Shown here in pieces: positions 25,808 to 35,257 of a DNA stretch of 64,000 nucleotides. The notes beneath the pieces are model-generated. The model worked only from the letters and a program-made list of their open reading frames with translations, was not told the origin of the DNA and did no database searches. Origin of the DNA: Azospirillum brasilense (GTDB lineage Bacteria; Pseudomonadota; Alphaproteobacteria; Azospirillales; Azospirillaceae); contig NZ_QOKV01000007.1 in assembly GCF_008365405.1 (NCBI RefSeq), positions 62,001 through 126,000 of the forward strand, given 5' to 3'. Both the position numbers and the translations under genes were made by a program. Positions within the stretch are counted from its first letter, which is position 1. The number at the start of each line of letters is the position of its first letter.

Positions 25808-28800
25808 ATGTTGCGTGCAGTGGCGCGTGTCTGTGCCGTCCTCGTCGCGTCCTCAACCCCCGTCATCGCCGCCGACGCGCCGCCCGAGCCGGTGCCTTTC
25901 GGCGTCTCCTCCGCCGAGGTGGTGGCGGAGCGCGACGTGCCGCAGGCCTGCTTCACCTTCACCGACCGGCTGGAGAAGTCGCGCGCGGTGAACTACCGCG
26001 ATTATGTGGAGGTGGCGCCCGCCGGTGGCGGGGCGGCCTTCGACGGGACCGCCGTCGCCCGCGACCGCACGCTCTGCGTCGAGGGGCTGAAGCACGGGCA
26101 GAGCTACCGCATCACCCTGCGCGACGGGCTGCCGGGCAGCGACGGGAAGCGCCTGCCCAACCCGGACGCGCGCGACATTGAGGTGCCGAACCGCAAGCCG
26201 GCGCTGGCCTTCCGCGGCGCCGGCTACATCCTGCCGCGCATCGGCGCCGACGGTCTGCCGCTGCGCTCCATCAACCTCGACCGGGCGAAGCTCCAGGTGC
26301 TGCGGATCAACGACCGCAGTCTGGTGGAGAAGATCTATTTCGGCCGCATCGGCCAGCAGATGTCCGACCACGAGGTGGGTGAGATCCTCGACCGCTCCGG
26401 TCAGGAGGTGTGGCGCGGGGAAATGGCGATCAGCAACAGCCGCAACCAGGCGGTGTTGACGCCCTTTCCGATCGACGCCGTCCTGGGCCGGTTGGAGCCC
26501 GGCGTCTACATCGCCGTGGCCAGCACCGAGGACATCAAGCCCGGCGGCTGGGACCACAAGGCGACCCAATGGTTCGTCGTCTCCGATCTCGGCCTGAACG
26601 CCATCACCGGAGAGGACGCGCTGGTCGTCTTCGCCCGCTCCGTGAAGGGCGCGACCCCGGAGGCCGGCGTCGAGCTGCGCCTGCTCGCCCGCAACAACGA
26701 GGAACTGGGCAAGGCGCTGACCGGTGCCGACGGGCTGGCGCGATTCGACCTCACCGCCCTGCGCGCCGCCGGTCGGGAACCGGTGCAGGCGCTGTTCGCC
26801 TACCGCGGGGCGGGGGATTTCGGCTTCCTCGACCTCGTGACGCCGACGCTGGCCAACGCGCCTCCGGCGGCCGGGTCGCCCAACGCGGCGCCCGGCGGCG
26901 TCGCGGTGGCGGTCCCGGCGCGCCCGGTCCCCGGCCAGCCCGACGCCTTTCTCTACACCGAGCGCGGCATCTACCGCCCCGGCGAGACGGTGCATCTGGC
27001 GGCGCTGCTGCGCGACGCCGACGCCAAGCCGGTCACCGGCCGTCCCGTCACGCTGAAGATCCAGCGTCCGGACGGCTTCGAGGTGGACCGCCGCCCGCTT
27101 GCCGAATCCGGCGGCGGCAGCTTCGCCGCCCGCGTCGAGATCCCGGCCAACGCCATGACCGGCACCTGGGCCGTCACCGCCCATGGCGAGCCGGAGGCCG
27201 GGAGCCAGCCGAACACCATGGGTCCGGTGCTGGGCCGCGCCGAGTTCCTGGTCGAGGACTTCGTGCCGCCGCGGCTCGAGGTCGCCCTGGCCGCCGAGGC
27301 GGCGGAGCTTCCGGCGGACGGCAAGACGACCCTGACCATCGACGGGCATTTCCTCTACGGCGCCCCGGCGGCGGGCCTGCCGGGCGAACTGGCGGTTACG
27401 CTGCGCGCCGCGGCGAACCCCTACCCGAACCTGCCCGGCTACCGCTTCGGCCTCGCCCAGGAGGAGGTCAAGCCGCTGCGCAGCGACCTGCCGGGCTTCA
27501 CCACCAACCGCAACGGGCAGGCCAAGGCCGACCTCGCGCTGCCCAAGGCGCCGGAGAGCACCAAGCCGCTGGAGGCGGTGGTCCGCGCCACCTTGCTCGA
27601 CATCGGGGGCCGTTCGGTCAGCCGCGATCTGGTCCTGCCGGTGCGCCACCAGCCCTTCGCCGTCGGCATCCGCCCGCGCTTCGAGGGCGACGGCGTGCCG
27701 GAAGGCGCCACCGCCGGATTCGACGTGGTGGCGGTCGGGCCGGACGGCCAGCCGATGGACAAGGAGGACCTCTCCTACGAGCTGTTCGAGGAGGAGTACG
27801 ACTACGCGTGGTTCGAGGCGAACGGGCGCTGGGACTACAAGGTGACGGTGCGCGACCAGCGGGTGACCGGCGGCACGCTCGCCGCCCAGGCGGCCAAGCC
27901 GGCTTCCGTGGAGGCTCCGGTGACCGCCGGGCGCTACCGGCTGGAGGTGTTCGACCCCAAGACCGGCGTGGCGAGCAGCCTGCGCTTCGCCGCCGGTTGG
28001 TGGATGACCCCGACCGCCGGCGAGCGTCCCGATCAGGTGGACGTGACCGTCATGCTGCCCGCCTACAAGGGCGGCGAGACCGCCTGGGTCTATGTCAAGC
28101 CGCCCTACGACAGCGAGGTGCTGATCACCGTCGCCGATCGCAAGATCCGCCACGCCTCCACCCGCCGCATCGGGCCGGAGGGGGCCTTCCTGGAGATTCC
28201 CGTCGATCCGACCTGGACCGGCGGCGTCTATGTGCTGGCGACCGCCTTCGGCGCGCCGGACGCCGCGGGCGGCCTGTCGAAGGGCGTGGCGCGCCGCGCC
28301 GTCGGCCTGTCCTGGCTGGCGGTGGACGGGAACGAGCGGGCGCTGGACGTGCGCGTCGCCGCCCCGGCGCAGACCGAGCCCCGCCGCTCCGTCACCGCCG
28401 AGGTGGTTGTGGAGGGCGTGCCGGAGGGCCAGCCCGCCTACGTGACGGTCGCCGCGGTGGATGATGCCGTGCTCCAGCTCACCGACCAGCATTCGCCGAA
28501 TCCCATCGACCATTATCTCGGCAAGCGCCGCCTCGGCGTGGAGCTGCGCGATTCCTTCGGGCGGCTGATCGATCCGGCGGTCCTCGACGCCACCCGCCCG
28601 CGCCCCGGCGCCGCTCCGCGGCTGCGTCAGGTCGGCGTCACCGTTCCGCAGAAGTCGGAGCGCGTCGTCTCCCTGTTCTCCGGCGTGCTGACCGTGGGGC
28701 CGGAGGGCAAGGTGGCGGTGCCGCTGGACGTTCCCGACTTCCAGGGCCGGCTGCGCCTGATGGCCGTGGCGTGGAGCGGGGACAAGCTGGGCCGTTCCGA

Positions 28801-30658
28801 ATCCTCCATGCTGGTCGCTGATCCGGTGCTGGCCGACCTGGGCCTGCCGCGCTTCCTGGCGCCGGGGGACCGGGCGGTGGTCCCGGTGACGCTCGACAAC
28901 GTCGGCGGGCCGGCGGGCGCCTACAGCATTTCCCTGATCGCCAGCGGCGCCGTGTCGCTCGGCGAGGGGACCATCGCCGTGCCCGAGCTGGGCAAGGGCA
29001 AGCGGGCCACCGCCGGGCGGGTCCTGACCGCCAACGGCGTCGGCACGGGCCACATCGCGCTGGACGTGACCGGGCCGGACGGCCTGCGTATCACGCGCCA
29101 GTGGGAAATCCCGGTGCGCCCGGCCGCGCCGCTGGTCACCCGCCGCACCGCCTCCATGCTGGCCCCGGAGCGCAACGTCGAACTGCCCGCCGACCTGCTG
29201 AACGGCCTGCGGCCGGAGACTGCGACGGCGGCGCTGTCGCTCGGCAACCTGCCCGAGCTCGACATTCCCGGCCTGCTGACCGCGCTGGAGCGCGGCGGCC
29301 CCGGCGGGCTGGAGATGACGGCCAGCCGCGCGCTGCCGCTGCTGTCGCTGGGCGACGTGGCCGTCGCGCTGGGCGTCGCCTCGGACGAGCGGGTGAAGGC
29401 GCGGGTGCAGCGGTCGGTGGACCGCGTGCTGACCTTCCAGCGGATGGACGGCGCCTTCGCCGCCTGGTCGCCGAAGGGGGAGGCCGATTCCTGGCTGACC
29501 GCCTATGCGCTGGATTTCCTGGGCCGCGCCAAGGCCGCCGGCTACCGCGTGCCGGAAGGTCCCTACCGCAAGGGGCTGGACGGGCTGCGCGGCGCGCTCG
29601 ACAACGCCTGGGTGGAGGCCGACGAGCAGCCGGCCCGCGCCTACGCGCTCTATGTGCTGGCCCGCGCCAAGATGGTCGATGCCGGTGCGGTCCGCTACTT
29701 CCAGGAAACCTTCTGGGACAAGCTGCAGACCGACTTCGCCCGCGCCCAGGTCGCCACGGCCATCGCCGCGCTGGGTGACAAGGACCGCGCGGCGGAGGCC
29801 TTCGGGCGGTTGTCCGGTGCCCGCGTCGTGTCGGCCAGCCTGCGCGACTACGGCTCGTCCCTGCGCGACGAGGCCGGCGTGGTGGCGCTGATGGGCGAGA
29901 GCGGCGTGGTCGAGCGGGATCGTCTGACCCAGGCGACCGAACGCCTGTCCAAGACCTACGCCGCTGTCCGCACCACCGGCGTGCAGGAGCAGGCGTGGCT
30001 TCTCCAGGCCGCCAAGGCGCTGATCGACCGGGCGCCGTCGATGAAGATCGCCCAGAAGGACGCGCAGGGGGCCGATCAGGTCGCCGAGGGCGTCAAGCCG
30101 TTGTTCCAGCGCATCGACCCGGCGGCCCCGCCGGCCATCCGCAACGCCGGGGGCGAGCCGCTGCGCCAGATCTTGTCGGTGTCCGGCATTGCCGACGCGG
30201 TGCCGGGGGCGGAGGAGCAGGGCATGACCATCACCCGCAGCCTGTTCGACATGACCGGCCGCCCCGCCGATCCGGGCGCCGTCCGTCCCAATGACCGGCT
30301 GGTGGTGATTTTGGAGGGCAGCGCCTCCGATCCGGTGGACCGGCAGGTTCTGGTGTCCGATCCGCTGCCCGCCGGCTTCGAGATTGAGGCCGCCCGCTTC
30401 GCCGGGGGCGGGGCGCCGCTGGGCGACCTGTCCTGGCTGGGCGAGCTGACCGCGCCGCGCGCCGTCGATTACCGCGACGACCGCTTCGTCGCTGCGCTCG
30501 ACATGACCAAGCAGGCACCGCGTTTCCGGTTGGTCTATCTGGTGCGCGCGGTGACGCCCGGCGACTACGCCCAGCCCGGCGCCGCGGTGGAAGACCTCTA
30601 CCGCCCGCACCAGTCGGCCCGCACCGCCGCGTCGCGCCTGCGCGTCCTGCCGGAGTAA
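25808..30658 (+). CDS. Bacterial alpha-2-macroglobulin-like protein lacking the thioester
   Basis: The 1616-residue envelope protein has a cleavable signal peptide (MLRAVARVCAVLVASSTPVIA, cut near AADA) rather than a lipobox. MG-type beta domains follow, including YTERGIYRPGETVHLAALLRD, the hallmark A2M N-terminal motif, a bait-region area, then RLMAVAWSGDKLGRSE and a helical TED-like domain (~1160-1400). At the site where YfhM-type proteins have YPYGCLEQ, this protein reads GPGGLEM (residues ~1165-1170), so the thioester Cys and Gln are missing, as in the thioester-less subgroup (E. coli YfaS). Such proteins may trap proteases or protect the periplasm. A pbpC neighbour, common for YfhM types, is absent. 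The start at 25808 gives a clean signal peptide; 25682 is also open. Confidence 0.92.
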   Translation: MLRAVARVCAVLVASSTPVIAADAPPEPVPFGVSSAEVVAERDVPQACFTFTDRLEKSRAVNYRDYVEVAPAGGGAAFDGTAVARDRTLCVEGLKHGQSYRITLRDGLPGSDGKRLPNPDARDIEVPNRKPALAFRGAGYILPRIGADGLPLRSINLDRAKLQVLRINDRSLVEKIYFGRIGQQMSDHEVGEILDRSGQEVWRGEMAISNSRNQAVLTPFPIDAVLGRLEPGVYIAVASTEDIKPGGWDHKATQWFVVSDLGLNAITGEDALVVFARSVKGATPEAGVELRLLARNNEELGKALTGADGLARFDLTALRAAGREPVQALFAYRGAGDFGFLDLVTPTLANAPPAAGSPNAAPGGVAVAVPARPVPGQPDAFLYTERGIYRPGETVHLAALLRDADAKPVTGRPVTLKIQRPDGFEVDRRPLAESGGGSFAARVEIPANAMTGTWAVTAHGEPEAGSQPNTMGPVLGRAEFLVEDFVPPRLEVALAAEAAELPADGKTTLTIDGHFLYGAPAAGLPGELAVTLRAAANPYPNLPGYRFGLAQEEVKPLRSDLPGFTTNRNGQAKADLALPKAPESTKPLEAVVRATLLDIGGRSVSRDLVLPVRHQPFAVGIRPRFEGDGVPEGATAGFDVVAVGPDGQPMDKEDLSYELFEEEYDYAWFEANGRWDYKVTVRDQRVTGGTLAAQAAKPASVEAPVTAGRYRLEVFDPKTGVASSLRFAAGWWMTPTAGERPDQVDVTVMLPAYKGGETAWVYVKPPYDSEVLITVADRKIRHASTRRIGPEGAFLEIPVDPTWTGGVYVLATAFGAPDAAGGLSKGVARRAVGLSWLAVDGNERALDVRVAAPAQTEPRRSVTAEVVVEGVPEGQPAYVTVAAVDDAVLQLTDQHSPNPIDHYLGKRRLGVELRDSFGRLIDPAVLDATRPRPGAAPRLRQVGVTVPQKSERVVSLFSGVLTVGPEGKVAVPLDVPDFQGRLRLMAVAWSGDKLGRSESSMLVADPVLADLGLPRFLAPGDRAVVPVTLDNVGGPAGAYSISLIASGAVSLGEGTIAVPELGKGKRATAGRVLTANGVGTGHIALDVTGPDGLRITRQWEIPVRPAAPLVTRRTASMLAPERNVELPADLLNGLRPETATAALSLGNLPELDIPGLLTALERGGPGGLEMTASRALPLLSLGDVAVALGVASDERVKARVQRSVDRVLTFQRMDGAFAAWSPKGEADSWLTAYALDFLGRAKAAGYRVPEGPYRKGLDGLRGALDNAWVEADEQPARAYALYVLARAKMVDAGAVRYFQETFWDKLQTDFARAQVATAIAALGDKDRAAEAFGRLSGARVVSASLRDYGSSLRDEAGVVALMGESGVVERDRLTQATERLSKTYAAVRTTGVQEQAWLLQAAKALIDRAPSMKIAQKDAQGADQVAEGVKPLFQRIDPAAPPAIRNAGGEPLRQILSVSGIADAVPGAEEQGMTITRSLFDMTGRPADPGAVRPNDRLVVILEGSASDPVDRQVLVSDPLPAGFEIEAARFAGGGAPLGDLSWLGELTAPRAVDYRDDRFVAALDMTKQAPRFRLVYLVRAVTPGDYAQPGAAVEDLYRPHQSARTAASRLRVLPE

Positions 30659-30671
30659 GGAAGCCGAACGG

Positions 30672-30712
30672 AAAAGCCCCATCGTCCGCCGCGCGCGGGT
30701 GGTGGGGCTTTT
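30672..30712. terminator. Bidirectional rho-independent terminator
   Basis: The perfect 10-bp arms AAAAGCCCCA (30672-30681) and TGGGGCTTTT (30703-30712) enclose a GC-rich loop and are followed by TTTTT shortly after on the plus strand. It separates the convergent macroglobulin-like gene and the small membrane protein gene. Confidence 0.9.
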
Positions 30713-30748
30713 GCTTTTTCAAGGCTGACTTTTCCGGCCCCGCCGGTC

Positions 30749-30931
30749 TCAGATGATCGTCTTGTGCTCGTCGTCGCGCTGCCGGGTGACGAGCATCAGG
30801 ACGGCCACCACGACCGCGAAGAAGGCGGTCAGCGCCACGTAGAACAGCAACGCGACCCCGACCGTCAGGGTGCCGATCAGCACCATGGCGAGTATCCAGA
30901 CGCCCAGCGATACGATGGCGCGCGACGACAT
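30749..30931 (-). CDS. Small membrane protein with two TM helices, unknown function
   Basis: This predicted 60-residue protein is almost entirely hydrophobic: SLGVWILAMVLIGTLTVGVA and YVALTAFFAVVVAVLMLV form two helices, with a charged tail RQRDDEHKTII. The ATG at 30931 has GGGA at a good distance upstream; a TTG 12 bp further upstream is less likely. It is convergent with the macroglobulin-like gene through a shared terminator. No family was recognised. Confidence 0.6.
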   Translation of the reverse strand: MSSRAIVSLGVWILAMVLIGTLTVGVALLFYVALTAFFAVVVAVLMLVTRQRDDEHKTII

Positions 30932-31145
30932 CGGCTGTCCCAACCCTGCTTGCCGTAACTCCGGTTTGTCCTGCCCTGTAACCGCCCGTTGCGCCCGGCC
31001 ATTCCTGGCCCGGGTTCGTCGACGGTTTTTTTGTTGAATGACCTGAGCCTGCCATAGCTGGGCAGGCTCATCGCCCGTGGCATGCTGTCACAGCGCGCGC
31101 GCGCCGCACCCCGGAAGGCCATCGGGACGGGAGCGGGCTGCCCGC

Positions 31146-31188
31146 TTGACAGCAAATGGCAGGTGCCTTACCTTTACGTAAACGTCAA
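31146..31188 (+). promoter_or_regulatory. Promoter and MerR/LiuR-type operator of the merR-fad operon
   Basis: A perfect -35 box TTGACA (31146-31151) is followed after 17 bp by a weak -10, TACCTT (31169-31174). Overlapping the -10 is TTTACGTAAACGTCAA (31173-31188), an imperfect palindrome (12 of 16 positions match its own reverse complement) of the form bound by LiuR-type MerR regulators of acyl-CoA catabolism. The merR start lies 46 bp downstream. Confidence 0.6.
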
Positions 31189-31233
31189 CCCGTGACGATC
31201 AAGGGCAATGACGATCAAGGGAAGGGTGGGAGG

Positions 31234-31715
31234 ATGTCGCAACCCGCAAGGTTGATGGGGCTGGGCGCACGTGACGACGACGGACTCGCCCCCGGCGCGG
31301 ATGGCGCCGGGCGCTCCTTCGCCATCGGTGAACTGGCCGACGAGTTCGGGCTGACTCACCGCACCATCCGCCATTACGAGGACGAAGGGCTGCTGGCGCC
31401 GCAGCGTGACGGCACCGCCCGGGTGTACGGCCACCGCGACCGCGCGCGCCTCGCGCTGATCTGCCGGGGCAAGCGGCTGGGCTTCAGCCTCGCCGAGATC
31501 AAGGAATTCCTCACCCTCTACGACGCGGACGAGATCCAGAAGGAGCAGATGCGCTTCATGCAGCGCATCGCCCGCCGCCGCATCGCCGACCTGGAACGGC
31601 AGCTTCAGGACGTCCAGCAGACGCTGGGCGAGCTGCGCATCATCGACACCCAGATCTCCGACCATTTCCGCAAGAACGGAATCACGGAGACGCAGACCTC
31701 GGAGGACACGCAACC

Positions 31716-31719
<4 letters not shown>
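31234..31719 (+). CDS. MerR-family regulator of fatty/branched acyl-CoA catabolism (LiuR-like)
   Basis: The 161-residue protein has the MerR winged helix at ~28-95 (FAIGELADEFGLTHRTIRHY, EDEGLLAPQRDGTARVYGHR) and a C-terminal dimerising coiled coil (RRRIADLERQLQDVQQTLGE). There is no Cys metal site, so a metabolite effector is more likely. The ATG at 31234 follows a strong GGGTGGGAGG ribosome-binding site; an upstream in-frame start at 31156 would overlap the operator and promoter. It overlaps the thiolase start (ATGA) and heads the operon, so it very likely controls its own beta-oxidation genes. Confidence 0.9.
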
Positions 31720-32879
<1,160 letters not shown>

Positions 32880-32906
32880 CGGCGGCGGGACAGGGAGGCA
32901 CCAACC

Positions 32907-35240
32907 ATGCAGATCAAACGCGCCGCCGTGATCGGCTCCGGCGTGATGGGCAGCGGCATCGCCGCCCATTTCGCGAACGCCGGCATTCCCGTCGTTCTGC
33001 TCGACATCCCCGCCAAGGAGGGTGACGACCGCAGCGCCATCGCCAAGGGGGCCATCCAGCGGCTCCTGAAGACCGACCCGGCGCCCTTCATGCACCCGAA
33101 GAACGCCAAACTGGTGACTCCGGGCAATCTGGAGGACGACCTCGCCCTGCTGGCCGACGTCGACTGGATCGTCGAGGCCATCGTCGAGAATCCGGCGGTC
33201 AAGGCCGACCTCTACCGGCGCATCGACCCGGTGCGCAAGGCAGGCTCCGTGGTGTCGTCCAACACCTCGACCATCCCGCTGGGCGTGCTGGTGGAGGGGC
33301 AGTCGGACGCCTTCAAGCGCGACTTCCTCATCACCCACTTCTTCAACCCGCCGCGCTACATGCGGCTGCTGGAGATCGTCGGCGGCGAGGTCACCCGGCC
33401 CGACGCGCTGGCCGCCGTCGCCGACGTCGGCGACCGCGCGCTGGGCAAGGGCGTGGTCCGTTGCAAGGACACGCCGGGCTTCATCGCCAACCGCATCGGC
33501 GTCTACTGGATCCAGACGGCGATCAACGCCGCCGTCGATCTCGGCCTGACGGTGGAGGAGGCCGACGCCATCGCGGGCCGCCCGATGGGCATCCCGAAGA
33601 CCGGCGTGTTCGGCCTTGTCGATCTCGTCGGGCTCGACCTGATGCCGCACATCGCCAAGAGCCTTTTGGCGACCCTGCCGGACAACGACCCCTACCGCGC
33701 CGCCTTCCGCGAGCATCCCGTCATCACCCGGATGATCGCGGAGGGCTACACGGGCCGCAAGGGCAAGGGCGGCTTCTACCGCCTGAACCGCGAGGGCGGC
33801 GCCAAGATCAAGGAGGCCATCGACCTGTCCACCGGTGCCTACCGCCGCTCCGACAAGCCGAAGCTGGAAAGCGTGTCCGCCGCCGGGCGCGACCTGCGGG
33901 CGCTGGCCGACTTCCCCGACAAGACCGGGCAGTACGCCCGCCGGGTGCTGGCCCACACGCTGTCCTACGCCGCGTCGCTGGTGCCGGAGATCGCCGACAG
34001 CATCGTCGCGGTCGATGAGGGGATGCGGCTCGGCTACAACTGGAAGCAGGGTCCGTTCGAGCTGATCGACCGGCTGGGCACCGCCTGGTTCGCCGACCTC
34101 TGCCGCAGCGAGGGCATTCCCATCCCGCCGCTGGTCGAGCAGGCCGCCGGGCGGCCCTTCTACCGGGTGGAGGACGGCAAGCTCCAGCACCTGACCACCG
34201 CCGGCCTCTACGACACGGTGGTGCGGCCCGAGGGCGTTCTGCTGCTGTCCGACATCAAGCGGGCGTCGAAGCCGGTGTGGAAGAACGGCTCGGCCAGCCT
34301 GTGGGACATCGGCGACGGCGTGCTGTGCGTCGAGTTCACCAGCAAGATGAACGCGCTGGACGGCGACGTCATGGCCGCCTACGGCAAGGCGATGAAGCTG
34401 ATTGGCGACGGAAAAGGCGACTGGAAGGCGCTGGTCATCCACAACGAGGCCGACAATTTCTCGGTCGGCGCCAATCTCGGCCTCGCCCTGTTCGCCCTGA
34501 ACGTCGGGCTGTGGCCGCAGATCGAGGAACTGGTGGAGGGCGGGCAGCGCGCTTACCGCGCCCTGAAATACGCCCCCTTCCCGGTGGTGTCGGCGCCCAG
34601 CGGCATGGCGCTCGGCGGCGGCTGCGAGATCCTGCTGCATTCCGACCATGTGCAGGCCCACGCCGAGACGTACATGGGGCTGGTCGAGGTCGGCGTCGGG
34701 CTGATCCCCGGCTGGGGCGGCTGCACGGAGATGCTGGCCCGCCACGCCGCCAACCCGCGCACGCCCAAGGGGCCGATGCCGCCCATCGCCGGGGCCTTCG
34801 AGACCATCAGCCTCGCCAAGGTCGCCAAGTCGGCGGCGGAGGCCAAGGACCTGCTGTACCTGCGTCCCGGCGACGGCATCACCATGAACCGCGACCGCCT
34901 GCTGGCCGACGCCAAGGCCAAGGCGCTGGAACTGGCGGCGGACTACACCCCGCCGGAAAAGGTCACCTACACGCTCCCCGGCCCCAACGGGCGGGCCGCG
35001 CTGGAGCTGTTCCTGGAAGGCTTCGCGCTCCAGGGCAAGGCGACGCCGCACGACATGGTGGTCTGCGGCAAGCTGGCCGGCATCCTGACCGGCGGACCGA
35101 AGGCCGACGTCACCCAGCCGGTGACCGAGGACCAGATGCTGGCGCTGGAGCGCACAGCCTTCATGGAGCTGGTGCGCACCGAGGGCACCATCGACCGGGT
35201 GGAGCACATGCTGACCACCGGCAAGCCGCTGCGGAACTGA
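32907..35240 (+). CDS. Bifunctional 3-hydroxyacyl-CoA dehydrogenase/enoyl-CoA hydratase, FadN-type
   Basis: The 777-residue enzyme has its dehydrogenase first: the NAD loop VIGSGVMGSGIAAHFANAG at ~7-25, SSNTSTIPLGVL and THFFNPPRYMRLLEIVGG. A crotonase domain follows in the C-terminal half (~475-690), with FSVGANLGLALF and the oxyanion region GMALGGGCEILLHSD. Dehydrogenase-then-hydratase order and length match FadN (~789 residues) and are opposite to FadB. It performs steps two and three of beta-oxidation in the cytoplasm. Confidence 0.93.
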   Translation: MQIKRAAVIGSGVMGSGIAAHFANAGIPVVLLDIPAKEGDDRSAIAKGAIQRLLKTDPAPFMHPKNAKLVTPGNLEDDLALLADVDWIVEAIVENPAVKADLYRRIDPVRKAGSVVSSNTSTIPLGVLVEGQSDAFKRDFLITHFFNPPRYMRLLEIVGGEVTRPDALAAVADVGDRALGKGVVRCKDTPGFIANRIGVYWIQTAINAAVDLGLTVEEADAIAGRPMGIPKTGVFGLVDLVGLDLMPHIAKSLLATLPDNDPYRAAFREHPVITRMIAEGYTGRKGKGGFYRLNREGGAKIKEAIDLSTGAYRRSDKPKLESVSAAGRDLRALADFPDKTGQYARRVLAHTLSYAASLVPEIADSIVAVDEGMRLGYNWKQGPFELIDRLGTAWFADLCRSEGIPIPPLVEQAAGRPFYRVEDGKLQHLTTAGLYDTVVRPEGVLLLSDIKRASKPVWKNGSASLWDIGDGVLCVEFTSKMNALDGDVMAAYGKAMKLIGDGKGDWKALVIHNEADNFSVGANLGLALFALNVGLWPQIEELVEGGQRAYRALKYAPFPVVSAPSGMALGGGCEILLHSDHVQAHAETYMGLVEVGVGLIPGWGGCTEMLARHAANPRTPKGPMPPIAGAFETISLAKVAKSAAEAKDLLYLRPGDGITMNRDRLLADAKAKALELAADYTPPEKVTYTLPGPNGRAALELFLEGFALQGKATPHDMVVCGKLAGILTGGPKADVTQPVTEDQMLALERTAFMELVRTEGTIDRVEHMLTTGKPLRN

Positions 35241-35257
35241 TGGGGGAGGACTGAGGA

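Noticed and set aside
25853-30682. 1609-residue open frame on the minus strand
   Set aside because: It lies entirely antisense to the alpha-2-macroglobulin-like gene, has His/Gln/Arg/Gly-biased composition without domains, and is an effect of high GC in the third codon position.
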